Shown: positions 1-12,305, numbered from the stretch's first letter. The stretch: 64,000 nucleotides of DNA from Porphyromonas asaccharolytica DSM 20707 (GCF_000212375.1 NC_015501.1:1550001-1614000), one strand, 5' to 3'. Program-made: numbers and translations. The notes: generated by a model from the letters alone, not told the origin.

Positions 1-3000
1 GTGAAGCTGGCCAACGGCAAGCAAGAGACGGTCAAGTGGTATCAGTTCAAGATCCCCGTACGAGAGCCGACCCGCAGGGTAGGGGGCATAGCCGACCTCA
101 AGAGTATCCGCTTTATGCGCCTCTACTTGACGCAGTGGGACAAGCCTGTCGTGCTGCGCTTCGGTACCTTCAAGATGGTGCGTGGCGAGTGGCGACAGTA
201 TGACCGCCCGCTACACGCTCCCTCCGTAACGCCTATATCTAATGGTACGATGGAGGTCAATACGGTCAATATCGAGGAAAATGGTGACCGCAAGCCGATC
301 AACTACATCCTCCCGCCGGGCGTCTCTCGTAGCGTCAGCCCTAGTCAGGCGCAAGCCATTCGTCAGAACGAGCAGGCACTCAGCCTACGCATCAAGCGAC
401 TAGCTCCAGGCGATGCACGAGCTGTCTACAAGAATACGGGGCTAGACCTACGTCGCTACAAGCGCATCGAGCTGTTTGTCCATGCCGAGGAGCTTCCCGA
501 GGAGGGGACACCCACGGGCAATGGCGAGATGACCGCCTTCCTCCGCTTAGGCTCTGACTACACGAACAACTACTACGAGTACAGCGTCCCTCTAGAGCTG
601 ACCCCCTTCGGCACTTACAGTGACAATGCTAAGGATAGAGAGATGGTGTGGCCACGGGATAACAAGGTGGACTTCCGCTTTGACCTTCTCACGGGACTCA
701 AGATGCGACGCAACGCTGCGCAGGCTAATGGCGAGACCGACCTCTACACGCCTTACTCGGTGCCCGATGCTGAGCGTCCACGCAACACGATCACCGTGAT
801 GGGTAATCCCTCGCTGAGCAATGTAAAGACCATCATGATCGGTGTGCGAAACAGTGCTGGGCAGATCAAGAGTGCCGAGATTTGGGTCAATGAGCTACGC
901 CTGAGCGAGTACCAAGAGCAGGGCGGCTGGGCGACCAATGCCGATCTGCAGGTACAGCTGAGTGACTTAGGCTCGTTTAACGCTCGAGGCTCTTACCGTA
1001 CCGCAGGCTTTGGCGCACTCGATCAGTCACTCGCGCAGAGACAGCTAGAGGATACAGGCTTCCTCAACCTCTCGACGCAGGTGGAGCTCGGTAAGTTTTT
1101 CCCCGAGAAAGCGAAGGTGCGCATACCGCTCTACTACAGCTACCAAGACGAAGTGATCCGTCCGCAGTACAACCCGCTAGACCAAGACCTGCTCCTCACG
1201 GAGGCGCTCGACAATGCCGCCAACGAGTCGGTACGCGACTCCATCAAGACGATGGCGCTGACACGGACACAGGCTCATGCGCTGTCGCTCTCCAACGTGG
1301 GGGTCAACATACAGAGCAAGACCCCGATGCCGTACGACCCAGCCAACTTCACGCTTGGCTACTCGATGTCTTGGGACGAGAAGAACAGCCCCGAGATTGT
1401 CTACGACCGCAATCGTACGTGGCAAGCTACGGTGCAGTATCAGTATACGCCCGTGGTGGCTCCGTGGAAGCCTTTTGCCAAGCTAAAACAAGGCAAAGGC
1501 TCCTCCGAGGCGATCCGCACGGTCTCCTCGACGCTGAGAGGTTACCAGATCAACTACCTCCCCTCACGACTTGCTTTCAACAGCTCCATACTGCGCAACT
1601 ACAGCGAGCATCAGGTGCGCAACCTCATGCCTGGTGGCGGTGCTATGGCTGACTGGTCACTACCTGCTACCTTCGTGCAGAACTTCGTCTGGCAGCGTGC
1701 CGCAAACATTGTCTGGAACCCCACGACCAATCTCAAGCTCTCCTTTAACTCTGGCACCAACGCCCGCATCGTAGAGCCACACGTACAGGTCAATCGTGAG
1801 CTAGCTCCCGACGACTACACGCTATGGCGCGACTCCGTCTGGCAGAGTATACGTAGCTGGGGACTCCCGATGCAGTACAACCAGACTGCCAATGCGACCT
1901 ACACGCTCCCGCTTGCCCTCATACCCTTTATGGACTTCGTCTCAGCCACCGCCACCTATATGGCTTCGTACAATTGGGACCGCGGAGCCTTGACACAGCA
2001 GGGTGCCTCCATGGGCAATGTGGTACGCAATCAGATGAAGCTCGATGGACGGGTCAACATCCTCTTCCAGACTCTCTACCGTAAGTTCGACTGGTACAAA
2101 GATTACGAGAAGCGACAGAACAAGAGCAACAATCGTGACAACCGCTCCGCCTCTCGCCGAGATGCTCGTGTCAGTCGTCCAGATCAGGAGCCTGCGGACA
2201 AAGCTCCCGCAGCAGCACAGCGCAAGAAGCCTGCGCCACTGCGCTTTACTAAGGAGGTGGTCCTACGCCCTGACACGACGATTACCATCAACCACCAGCT
2301 CGGTAGTGCTAAGCCCGAGGTGACCGCCAAGGATTCGCTCGGACACAACTACCCCGTCAAGTATGCCGTGGTCAATCCCAACAGCATCACCGTCACAGGC
2401 ACTGACTCCGTCACGATACGGGTCAACGTCTATGCTGCCGACAAAGCTCGTGAGATGCGTATGGAGCGCATCTATCCCTACATTGATGCGGGTATCTCCT
2501 TGCTCACCTTCCTGCGTGACATCTCGCTCACTTACACCCGCACTTCGTCGCTGCACTTGCCTGGCTTCCTCCCCGACATCAAGGCTGCGGGCGGGCAGGG
2601 TTACCCGATGCAGGGCGTGATGGCTCCTGGCCTTGCCTTTGCTTTTGGCTTTACAGACAATGACTTCGTTCGTGAGGCAGCACAGCGTGGTTGGCTCCTC
2701 AAGCAGGCGGAAAACATCAACCCCGCTATGTACTCCCTCGCGGAAGATGCCACGGCACGTCTCAACCTCGAGCCACTTAAAGAGCTCAAAGTAACGCTCA
2801 CCTGGGACTACCATACCAATAGGGCGGTGCAGACACAGTATATGTTTGAGGGTGCTCCCGAGACTTACAGCGGTACCTTTACCGCCGGAACCATCGGTCT
2901 CAAGGGCTTCTTCGCTAGTGCTAATGCCAGCAATGGCTACAAGACCAGTACCTTTGACAACCTCCTCAGTTACCAGCAGGAGATGGTGCAGCGACTGACC

Positions 3001-3930
3001 AACCAGTACAACGCTATCGCTGGATCTGATGCGCCCGAGGTGCGGCCCAACAGTCCCGACGTGTTGATTCCTGCTTTCATTGCAGCTTATACGGCTCGTG
3101 GTCTAGACGGGGCGACGCCTTTCCACTCGATCTGGCGCACCCTCCCCAACTGGAGCATCACCTACACGGGGCTAACTAAGATCCCCGTCTTGGCAGACCT
3201 CTTCCGCAACTTCTCCCTCTCCCACACCTATCGCAATAGTTATAGTGTGGCAAACTACAACTCCTTCATCTCGTGGCAACCGATCGCACAGGAGCAACGC
3301 ATGGGCTACATAGAGATGCCCGCCGACGATGCTACTGCTGGAGCAAATGGGATGCGTCGTGTCGCTTCATCGCCCTACGACATCACGCAGGTCTCTATCC
3401 GTGAGTCCTTTGCGCCGCTCATTGGGGTCGAGATGACTCTGCAGAGTGGACTTGGCTTCAACGCCCGCTGGAACAAGTCGCGAGACCTGATGCTCAACCT
3501 CACCTCCTTCCAGGTTATCGAAAACAGTCGTAACGAGATCTCTGTCGGGATCAACTACAAGATCGATGACTTTAGCAAGCTCATCGGCATCAAGCGTCGA
3601 GCACCTCAGCGCACGGGAGCACAGGCACAAGAAGGCAAAAAGGAGAATCCGCTCTTTGCTTCGGGCGGTGCTATGACGCTGCGCTGCGAGTACTCGTACA
3701 ATCACTCCTCGATGCTCATTCGCAAGATACAGGAGGCCTTCACGCAGGCGACCAATGGCAACGTGGCGCACGTCATCAAGCTCAGTGCCGACTACGCCCT
3801 CAGCCGTATGCTCACCATACGAGGCTACTTCGACTGGAACATGAATCACCCGCTCGTGAGCACCGCCTCCTTCCCCGTGAACAATACCTCCTTCGGCGTC
3901 GCCCTCCGCATCAGCCTCACCCAGCAGTAA
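1..3930 (+). CDS. sprA: SprA, T9SS outer-membrane translocon (C-terminal part, cut by window edge)
   Basis: An open frame runs from base 1 for 1309 codons to a TAA at 3928-3930. SprA proteins are about 2,400 residues, so roughly the first half lies outside the window; the GTG at base 1 is probably not a real start. The text is typical of SprA: a conserved IWVNELR segment near residue 297, then long alternating beta-strand stretches rich in Tyr, Asn and Ser, and a C-terminal strand ending in Gln-Gln. In known systems SprA forms the giant outer-membrane barrel through which T9SS cargo is exported. A charged Lys/Arg/Asn linker lies around residues 700-745. The T9SS lipoprotein PorW and several cargo candidates occur elsewhere in this window. 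The family call is firm; the exact 5' end cannot be seen. Confidence 0.9.
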   Translation: MKLANGKQETVKWYQFKIPVREPTRRVGGIADLKSIRFMRLYLTQWDKPVVLRFGTFKMVRGEWRQYDRPLHAPSVTPISNGTMEVNTVNIEENGDRKPINYILPPGVSRSVSPSQAQAIRQNEQALSLRIKRLAPGDARAVYKNTGLDLRRYKRIELFVHAEELPEEGTPTGNGEMTAFLRLGSDYTNNYYEYSVPLELTPFGTYSDNAKDREMVWPRDNKVDFRFDLLTGLKMRRNAAQANGETDLYTPYSVPDAERPRNTITVMGNPSLSNVKTIMIGVRNSAGQIKSAEIWVNELRLSEYQEQGGWATNADLQVQLSDLGSFNARGSYRTAGFGALDQSLAQRQLEDTGFLNLSTQVELGKFFPEKAKVRIPLYYSYQDEVIRPQYNPLDQDLLLTEALDNAANESVRDSIKTMALTRTQAHALSLSNVGVNIQSKTPMPYDPANFTLGYSMSWDEKNSPEIVYDRNRTWQATVQYQYTPVVAPWKPFAKLKQGKGSSEAIRTVSSTLRGYQINYLPSRLAFNSSILRNYSEHQVRNLMPGGGAMADWSLPATFVQNFVWQRAANIVWNPTTNLKLSFNSGTNARIVEPHVQVNRELAPDDYTLWRDSVWQSIRSWGLPMQYNQTANATYTLPLALIPFMDFVSATATYMASYNWDRGALTQQGASMGNVVRNQMKLDGRVNILFQTLYRKFDWYKDYEKRQNKSNNRDNRSASRRDARVSRPDQEPADKAPAAAQRKKPAPLRFTKEVVLRPDTTITINHQLGSAKPEVTAKDSLGHNYPVKYAVVNPNSITVTGTDSVTIRVNVYAADKAREMRMERIYPYIDAGISLLTFLRDISLTYTRTSSLHLPGFLPDIKAAGGQGYPMQGVMAPGLAFAFGFTDNDFVREAAQRGWLLKQAENINPAMYSLAEDATARLNLEPLKELKVTLTWDYHTNRAVQTQYMFEGAPETYSGTFTAGTIGLKGFFASANASNGYKTSTFDNLLSYQQEMVQRLTNQYNAIAGSDAPEVRPNSPDVLIPAFIAAYTARGLDGATPFHSIWRTLPNWSITYTGLTKIPVLADLFRNFSLSHTYRNSYSVANYNSFISWQPIAQEQRMGYIEMPADDATAGANGMRRVASSPYDITQVSIRESFAPLIGVEMTLQSGLGFNARWNKSRDLMLNLTSFQVIENSRNEISVGINYKIDDFSKLIGIKRRAPQRTGAQAQEGKKENPLFASGGAMTLRCEYSYNHSSMLIRKIQEAFTQATNGNVAHVIKLSADYALSRMLTIRGYFDWNMNHPLVSTASFPVNNTSFGVALRISLTQQ

Positions 3931-4125
3931 CACCCACCTCGATACGAATAATGATATGTAGGAACGCACGGCTCGTGCGTCCGTTTCCGTTAAAGCAAGA
4001 CGAGTAACGTTGTGTCAAGGGTTACAGCATCGTGGTTTTAACGGGGACGGACGCTCGACCGAGCGTCCCTACAGATCGAGGTTACAGCGTTTGATGAATG
4101 GAATTGTCGTGCTGACGTAGCTTGT

Positions 4126-4205
4126 GTAGGGGCGGACCTACGTGTCCGCCCGCAGAATAGACTGCGCTCAGGTGAGGACGGGCGGACACACAGGTCCGCC
4201 CCTAC
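4126..4205. repeat. REP-like 27-bp inverted repeat
   Basis: The arms 4126-4152 and 4179-4205 are inverted copies that match at 25 of 27 positions and begin and end with GTAGGGGCGGACC / GGTCCGCCCCTAC. The 26-bp loop is unrelated. This would form a long GC-rich hairpin on either strand. The two smaller hairpins upstream share the GGACGC / GCGTCC style. It looks like an intergenic palindromic repeat rather than a gene or terminator, since no T-run follows either arm. Confidence 0.75.
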
Positions 4206-4410
4206 GGTGGAAGCTTCCACCCCGCCGAGCGGTTCACCCGAAGAGAAGTCGACTGAGTTTCCGAAACGAGAAAAAACTTCGCATTTTACTTGCATATGAA
4301 CTTAGAAAGCAAAGGGTTACTCGTATTGCACTGACTCCATTATATATACGAGATTCAACACTGGATGGGAGCGGATAGCTGCTATTGAGCTTGGCGGGCT
4401 ATAGACATAA

Positions 4411-4450
4411 GACAAGTCCCCGACAGAGATAGCTCTGCCGGGGACTTGTC
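4411..4450 (-). terminator. Terminator at the 3' end of the V-ATPase operon
   Basis: Arms 4411-4427 and 4434-4450 pair over 17 bp with one mismatch, a very stable stem. It lies about 80 bp downstream of the K-subunit stop on the minus strand. The tract after the stem on that strand is only mildly T-rich, so the call rests mainly on stem strength and position. Confidence 0.6.
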
Positions 4451-4530
4451 CGATAGTTGGTTGGGGCTATCTAGTAGCCCCTATGTGTAGAGTATGTCGC
4501 TAAAGCAACGGGGACTCTGACGGGGTGTCT

Positions 4531-6873
<2,343 letters not shown>

Positions 6874-6877
<4 letters not shown>

Positions 6878-7494
6878 TGTGCTAGTCGCTCTTTTTGTTT
6901 GGCAGCACGAATCTCTAGATTGGTGCGCATGATCTTTTGCGAAGCCTTGGAGAGACTCTCCTCATCCTCTAGATAACGCTTGATCTTGAGTATAGCGTCT
7001 TTGTAGCCGGGGATCTGAACCTTCTCAAAGAGGTTGACCTTTTGCGTAGTCTTACGACGAGCATACTCGAGATACTCTAGCTTGAGATTGAGAAACTCCG
7101 CCTCGATGCCCAGCGTGGCTAGCGCCTTGAGTAGCTCGACACCCTGAGCAAACCAGGAGGGATGGCTAAAGAGGCTAAAGGGCTTCACCTCGTAGTCTAT
7201 ATTGTCTAGCACAGGGACAACGACACCGGCTATCTTCTTTGTCGATAGCTTCACATCGGTGACGCTGACCAGCGTAGGGTCAAACTCGTCCCACAGAGCC
7301 ACCATATCTTGGTAGCCCTGTATGCCCTGCTCTAGCTGCTCATTGAGAGCATCTATCTCACGGCGAGCTTTCTTGACCTCTAGACGAAGGGCGCTCTCCT
7401 TGCTCTTGATCGTGGGCAGGGTGCGCTCTCGCATCTTAAGCTGTTTCTGCTGCTGCTGTAGCGAGGTCTTGTTGTACTGAAACTTGATCGCCAT
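6874..7494 (-). CDS. ntpD: V-type ATP synthase subunit D (central shaft)
   Basis: The 206 residues form an almost entirely helical protein, with N-terminal (about residues 1-75) and C-terminal (about 140-206) coiled-coil segments, as expected for the D subunit that turns inside the A/B ring. The N-terminus MAIKFQYNKTSLQQQQKQLK resembles Bacteroidota D subunits. It starts 8 bp after subunit B and overlaps subunit I by 4 bp. Size and position in the operon agree with the family. Confidence 0.92.
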
Positions 7495-7502
7495 CTCTCT
7501 CC

Positions 7503-8843
7503 TTAAGCTTTGTCGACCTTACTATCTGCAGGCCAATACTTATCCACAAGACTCTGACGTATGCTCACCTCAGCGGGTGTGAAGTACTTGGCAAAGAGAC
7601 TCCACGCATGGTCGAGCATCTCGGTCGTATTGAGGTTGACGTCGATAGCTAGGAGGTCGTTGGCATAGTCCTTCGCGAAGTCTAGCGTACGCTGGTCGTA
7701 GTCTGTCAGGTCAAAGCCGTTCTCCAGCTTGGTCTGAGCATTGGCCGCATCGGCATAGAGACGTACGCCTGCATTCATCACCTGCGGGTGGTCTTCGCGA
7801 GTCTTCTTGCCAATAACTAGCTGCTTCAGACGAGAGAGCGAGCGGAAGGGGTCTACGATCACCTTACCGATAGAAGAGTCACGACGTAGGTAAAGCTGAC
7901 CCTCGGTGATGTAACCCGTATTATCTGGCACAGCGTGCGTGATGTCGCCTCCCGAGAGGGTCGTCACAGCGATGATCGTGATAGAGCCGCCGTCGGGGAA
8001 CTGCACCGCCTTCTCATAGATCTTTGCCAAGTCGGAGTAGAGTGAGCCTGGCATGGAGTCCTTAGAGGGGATCTGGTCCATACGGTTCGAGACGATCGAG
8101 AGCGCATCGGCGTAGTTGGTCATGTCGGTCAGAAGGACCAGCACCTTCTCATGCTTCTGCACGGCAAAGTACTCAGCAGCCGACAGAGCCATATCGGGGA
8201 TCAGCAGACGCTCCACAGAGGGGTCTTCGGTCGTATTGATAAAGCTCACGATACGATCCAGAGCTCCCGCATTGCTAAATGTCTTCTTATAGTAAAGGTA
8301 GTCATCGTTCGTCAGACCCATACCACCGAGGATGATCTTGTCGCTCTCGGCACGGAGAGCTACGAGTGCCATCACCTCGTTAAAGGGTTGGTCAGGGTCC
8401 GCAAAGAATGGGATCTTCTGTCCCGTCACGAGCGTGTTGTTGAGGTCGATACCAGCGATACCTGTGGCGATCAGCTCGGAGGGCTGGTCACGACGTACAG
8501 GATTGACCGAGGGACCACCGATCTCTACATCCTCGCCCTCTAGCTGTGGACCGCCATCGATAGGCTCCCCATAAGCGTTGAAGAAGCGTCCAGCCAATTG
8601 GTCGCTCACCTTGAGAGCTGGCGCCTCACCGAGGAAGATAACCTCAGCATTGGTTGGGATGCCCTCTGTGCCTGCGAAGACCTGTAGAGTCACCTCGTCA
8701 TGATTGATTCTAACCACCTGAGCGAGCTTGCCATTGATTGTTGCTAGCTCGTCGTTACCCACCCCCGTAGCGTGGAGCATACAGGTAGCCTTGGTAATGT
8801 TGGTGATGCGTGTATATATCTTTTGAAAAGCTTGTGTAGCCAT
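7503..8843 (-). CDS. ntpB: V-type ATP synthase subunit B (non-catalytic nucleotide subunit)
   Basis: The 446-residue protein has an N-terminal beta-barrel (about residues 5-75), then the RecA-like core. It lacks a classic GxxxxGKT loop, having GQKIPFFADPDQPFNEV instead, as expected for the non-catalytic B subunit. Conserved V/A-type segments include VLVLLTDMTNYADALS and the DITHAVPDNTGYITEGQLYLRR loop. It alternates with subunit A in the A3B3 head. It begins 23 bp after subunit A; that spacer holds one half of a 14-bp tandem repeat. Confidence 0.95.
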   Translation of the reverse strand: MATQAFQKIYTRITNITKATCMLHATGVGNDELATINGKLAQVVRINHDEVTLQVFAGTEGIPTNAEVIFLGEAPALKVSDQLAGRFFNAYGEPIDGGPQLEGEDVEIGGPSVNPVRRDQPSELIATGIAGIDLNNTLVTGQKIPFFADPDQPFNEVMALVALRAESDKIILGGMGLTNDDYLYYKKTFSNAGALDRIVSFINTTEDPSVERLLIPDMALSAAEYFAVQKHEKVLVLLTDMTNYADALSIVSNRMDQIPSKDSMPGSLYSDLAKIYEKAVQFPDGGSITIIAVTTLSGGDITHAVPDNTGYITEGQLYLRRDSSIGKVIVDPFRSLSRLKQLVIGKKTREDHPQVMNAGVRLYADAANAQTKLENGFDLTDYDQRTLDFAKDYANDLLAIDVNLNTTEMLDHAWSLFAKYFTPAEVSIRQSLVDKYWPADSKVDKA

Positions 8844-8852
8844 TGTGAGACG

Positions 8853-8880
8853 TTAGATACTAGAGGTTAGATATTAGAGG
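8853..8880. repeat. 14-bp tandem duplication at the ntpA-ntpB junction
   Basis: Two adjacent 14-bp copies, TTAGATACTAGAGG (8853-8866) and TTAGATATTAGAGG (8867-8880), differ by one base. The second copy contains the ntpA stop codon and its last codons (Ser-Asn-Ile), and the first fills most of the spacer before ntpB. A related run of TTAGAGA-like units occurs at 19533-19560. It is probably a slippage duplication that altered the ntpA tail. Confidence 0.8.
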
Positions 8881-10636
8881 TGGCGTGCGTAGACTGCTGC
8901 TCAATCAGCTGCTCGTACTGCTGCTGGTACTTCTTGAAGTCTTCACTCTGAAACTCCGAGTAGTTCATCTGCTTGAGGTAGTTGATGAGCGTCTTGAAGA
9001 AAGTGCTCACCTCGTTGAAGTCCTCAAAGTTGAAGTCCGTATGACAGATCTTGATCACTCTGTCGAGCATATACTTCTGGCGCTCTAGAGGTGTGTTGCA
9101 GTCAATATCGTCAAAGGCATCCTGCTGTAGGATCACAAAGTCTATCAGCTCAGACTTCCAGAAGGTTACGTGGTACTCTACGGGTACGCCATCATCACCG
9201 AGGATGTTGATCTGCTCTGCGATTTCCTTGCCACGCTGCATGCGTGTCTTGATCTCGTTTACCTTGTCTAGCCAATCAGAGCCTAGGTCTGCTGTGATGT
9301 ACTCCTTAAGCTCGGGGTACTCGATATACTTAGAGTAGCTGTCGATCGGGTTGACAGCGGGGTAACGCTTACTATCAGCGCGCTCCTGCTCTAGAGCGTA
9401 GAAGCATCGAGCCACCTTCTTCGTATTCTCCGTGACAGGCTCCTTAAGGTTACCACCTGCTGGAGAGACCGTACCGATGAAGGTTACAGAACCTGTCTCA
9501 CCGTTGTTGAGATAGACGAAGCCGGCACGAGCGTAGAAGTTTGCCACGATAGCCGACAAGTCCATCGGGAATGCATCTGGTCCAGGCAGCTCCTCTAGAC
9601 GGTTAGACATCTCACGCAGTGCCTGTGCCCAGCGAGAGGTCGAGTCAGCCATTAGGAGTACTTTGAGACCCATCGAGCGGTAGTACTCAGCGATGGTCAT
9701 AGCGGTGTAGACCGAAGCCTCACGAGCAGCCACTGGCATGTTACTCGTGTTAGCGATGATGATCGTACGCTCCATCAGCTTGCGTCCCGTGTGTGGGTCT
9801 TCGAGCTCAGGGAACTCGGCAAAGATCTCCACCACCTCATTAGCACGCTCACCGCAGGCTGCCATAATGACGATATCAGCCTCCGCCTGCTTAGAGATAG
9901 CGTGCTGGAGGACCGTCTTGCCCGTACCAAAAGGACCAGGGATAAAGCCCGTACCGCCCTCTACGATTGGGTTCAGCGTGTCAATGGTTCGTACGCCCGT
10001 CTCTAGAAGCTTGAAGGGACGAGGCTTCTCACTGTAGACCTGGATAGGCACCTTGACCGGCCAACGCTGGATCATCGTGATATCATGCTTCTTGCCCTCA
10101 GCATCAACGATGACAGCGATCGTCTCCTCGATAGTATATTGACCCGCAGGCTTGACGCTCTCGACCGTGTAGCTCCCCTCCATAACGAAGGGTACCATAA
10201 TGCGGTGTGGCTGGTGATTCTCGTCCACCTGACCCAGCCACGACCCAGCCTGTACCGTGTCGCCTGCCTTAGCAATAGGCGTAAAGTCCCACTTCCTAGT
10301 CGTGTCTAGTGGGTGGGTGTAGTCACCTCGCTTGAGGAAGACGCCATCCATCTTATCTAGGTCGTGCTGTAGACCATCATAGTTCTTGGAGAGCATACCT
10401 GGTCCCAGTGTCACCTCAAGCATGTGCCCAGTGAAAGAGACCTTGTCGCCCACCTTCATACCACGAGTACTCTCGAAGACCTGTACATATACGCTTGCAC
10501 CGATCACCTTGATCACCTCGCTCATCAGCTCCACCCCGCGTACGGTGATGTAGCATATTTCATTTTGCGATACGGGACCATCGACCTCTACCGTGACGAG
10601 GTTAGAGACGATTCCTTTTACCACACCGTTTGTCAT
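8867..10636 (-). CDS. ntpA: V-type ATP synthase subunit A (catalytic)
   Basis: The 589-residue protein shows the V/A-type catalytic subunit plan. It has an N-terminal barrel, the bulge domain typical of A subunits (about residues 110-190), and the P-loop GPFGTGKTVLQ near residue 235 preceded by GGTGFIP. The MADSTSRWAQALREMSNRLEELPG-type region lies around residues 325-345 and a helical C-terminal domain follows. It hydrolyses or makes ATP at the A/B interface. The gene lies 8 bp after the DUF2764 gene and is co-oriented with all other subunits. The C-terminal end HATSNI falls in a short tandem repeat and may be recently altered. Confidence 0.96.
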   Translation of the reverse strand: MTNGVVKGIVSNLVTVEVDGPVSQNEICYITVRGVELMSEVIKVIGASVYVQVFESTRGMKVGDKVSFTGHMLEVTLGPGMLSKNYDGLQHDLDKMDGVFLKRGDYTHPLDTTRKWDFTPIAKAGDTVQAGSWLGQVDENHQPHRIMVPFVMEGSYTVESVKPAGQYTIEETIAVIVDAEGKKHDITMIQRWPVKVPIQVYSEKPRPFKLLETGVRTIDTLNPIVEGGTGFIPGPFGTGKTVLQHAISKQAEADIVIMAACGERANEVVEIFAEFPELEDPHTGRKLMERTIIIANTSNMPVAAREASVYTAMTIAEYYRSMGLKVLLMADSTSRWAQALREMSNRLEELPGPDAFPMDLSAIVANFYARAGFVYLNNGETGSVTFIGTVSPAGGNLKEPVTENTKKVARCFYALEQERADSKRYPAVNPIDSYSKYIEYPELKEYITADLGSDWLDKVNEIKTRMQRGKEIAEQINILGDDGVPVEYHVTFWKSELIDFVILQQDAFDDIDCNTPLERQKYMLDRVIKICHTDFNFEDFNEVSTFFKTLINYLKQMNYSEFQSEDFKKYQQQYEQLIEQQSTHATSNI

Positions 10637-10644
10637 TGTATCTA

Positions 10645-11631
10645 TTATTTCTTTTGTTTGCGTTTGAACTCCTCTAGCGAGGTGGTGCTCTCATGCTTGA
10701 GCTGAGAGACTATCTGACGGAAGACTTGCTCGCCCGTCTCTTCGTTGAGTGATACCCAGCGCTCTAGGATCTCTAGCTCTAAGTAGTAGGCTAGGAGATA
10801 CTCTATGTCAAAGGGCTTGAAGAAGGTCTGCTCCTCGAGCCAATCCCAGCGAAGCCGGTCTATCAGTTGTTCGCGACGAGCAATGTCCTCCTCGCGACTG
10901 ATATTGACCAACTGCTGTATCTGAGGAAAAAGCTCCTCCGTGATGCTAAAGTCCGCAGCCTGCGAAGTACGCAGATGATGCTGCAGCGTGCCTCCTCCGA
11001 TGATATACTCCTTAGGGTCAAAGCCCAGCTGCCGACTGGTGTAGGCGGCCAGGATATTCTTGATGTTAAGATTGAACTCCGCCCACTCGGCTACGAATCT
11101 ATTCTTCTGATGCATCAAATAGTCGTAGTACATCGCCATGAGCTTATCCTGCTCTAGGCGTAGCTGCCAGATCGTGTAGGGCTCCTCTGCTTGCTGTAGC
11201 TCCTCGCGCATCTCAGCTCGCTCCTCCTCTAGCTCCTCCTCCAGCTCGGGGTCGGGGAGGCGCATCTCGATGTACTCCTTGATGAAGTCGGGTAGATGCT
11301 TCGTGCGGGGGCGCTTCGTGCGCTGCTGTACAGCTATGATATAGTCAGCGAGCTCCTTAGCATCGATCGTCTCTAGTGGCTCCTTAGGCTCTAGCTCGAT
11401 CTCTGAGGGGTCATCCTCCCAGTGGATCGAGTCGTCCGAGAGCCACGCATTGATCGTCTCCAAGATCTGCGGTAGTTCCTGCTCCATGAGGAGTAGGTCT
11501 AGGAGCTGTCTGTCACGCTTGGTGAGCTCCTGTCGTAGCTCCGCCTGCAGCGCATCCGTCTGTATCGGTAGCTTGCGGTCGTCTACACCAATGTTTGGCA
11601 GACCTGCGATGGTAGCGTAGTACTTTGCCAT
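10645..11631 (-). CDS. DUF2764 protein of the V-ATPase operon
   Basis: The ATG at 11631 gives a 328-residue protein starting MAKYYATIAGLPN; an upstream in-frame ATG would only add eight unlikely residues. The sequence is rich in Glu, Leu and Gln and mostly helical. DUF2764 genes sit at this place, between subunits E and A, in Bacteroidota and chlamydial-type V-ATPase operons that lack a recognisable C subunit. No separate C or F subunit gene is seen here, so a role as the C/d-type socket subunit is a reasonable inference, but nothing in the sequence proves it. Confidence 0.82.
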   Translation of the reverse strand: MAKYYATIAGLPNIGVDDRKLPIQTDALQAELRQELTKRDRQLLDLLLMEQELPQILETINAWLSDDSIHWEDDPSEIELEPKEPLETIDAKELADYIIAVQQRTKRPRTKHLPDFIKEYIEMRLPDPELEEELEEERAEMREELQQAEEPYTIWQLRLEQDKLMAMYYDYLMHQKNRFVAEWAEFNLNIKNILAAYTSRQLGFDPKEYIIGGGTLQHHLRTSQAADFSITEELFPQIQQLVNISREEDIARREQLIDRLRWDWLEEQTFFKPFDIEYLLAYYLELEILERWVSLNEETGEQVFRQIVSQLKHESTTSLEEFKRKQKK

Positions 11632-11711
11632 AATGTTGTCGTTATAGCACAGCAAGTGGTGTGCAGAGAGGCTCTGTAGGCACCCTTAACTATACTTTAT
11701 ATATAGCTTGC

Positions 11712-12305
11712 TTAGAAAAGCTCCTCCACGAGACGAGGACGTAGGAAGCTCTTGAAGAAGTTGACAAACTCCTCCTCACCGAAGTTGACCTTGTACGAGC
11801 CATCAGCAGGTGCTACAGAAAAGCCAGCTCCCTGAGCCGCTCCCGTACGGATCGTCACCTGACCGCTATCGAGTAGTGCTTTAGCATTGCCGAGCATATA
11901 CTTCTCTAGAGCCTCGGCATTGGCTGTCTCGATGACCATCGGCTCACCGACAGTCCACTGCTGTACGATAGCGAGCATCAACTTCTGCATAAAGTCGGCA
12001 TCAGTCGTCATCGCCTTGACATTGTCACGTACGATGCGATCCGTCAGACTGTCTGCGATGGTACTCTGCGTAGAGCTAACCACCTGCTCAGCGTAGAGCT
12101 TTAGTTCAGACTGGGTGTTTTTAGTTAGATCCGCTGCTTGACGCTGGGCATCATTCACGATGCGCTGTGCCTCGGCCTGTGCGGTAGCGAGCATCTCGTC
12201 GCTCTGCTGCTTAGCCTTGGCTAAGATCTGAGCAGCCTCTTGATTTCCCTTTTCTACCCCTTCATGGTAGATCTTATCGGTGAGTTCCTTAATCTTGGAG
12301 TCCAT
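11712..12305 (-). CDS. ntpE: V-type ATP synthase subunit E (peripheral stalk)
   Basis: The first gene of the operon encodes 197 residues. A long helix rich in Ala, Gln, Lys and Glu (about residues 1-85, KIYHEGVEKGNQEAAQILAK) precedes a small C-terminal alpha/beta domain, the classic E-subunit layout. E holds the A3B3 head still relative to subunit I. A -7 promoter element lies 83 bp upstream of the start. The next gene begins 80 bp downstream. No separate G subunit is visible. Confidence 0.9.
   Translation of the reverse strand: MDSKIKELTDKIYHEGVEKGNQEAAQILAKAKQQSDEMLATAQAEAQRIVNDAQRQAADLTKNTQSELKLYAEQVVSSTQSTIADSLTDRIVRDNVKAMTTDADFMQKLMLAIVQQWTVGEPMVIETANAEALEKYMLGNAKALLDSGQVTIRTGAAQGAGFSVAPADGSYKVNFGEEEFVNFFKSFLRPRLVEELF

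Larger units (their letters stand above)
3931..4530. other. 600-bp intergenic region with several inverted repeats
   Basis: No convincing gene lies between sprA (plus) and the V-ATPase operon end (minus). Open frames of 78-85 codons cross the region, but they run straight through inverted repeats and lack family features. The region holds a small hairpin at 3961-3982, another at 4049-4068, a long REP-like inverted repeat at 4126-4205 and the V-ATPase terminator at 4411-4450. The string CCCTACAGATCG after the second hairpin, and ACGTTGTGTCAA near 4006, recur near 19.7 kb, which suggests scattered repeat debris. Confidence 0.6.

Noticed and set aside
4038-4378. Frames of 78-85 codons after sprA
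   Set aside because: They pass through inverted repeats and have no protein-like features.
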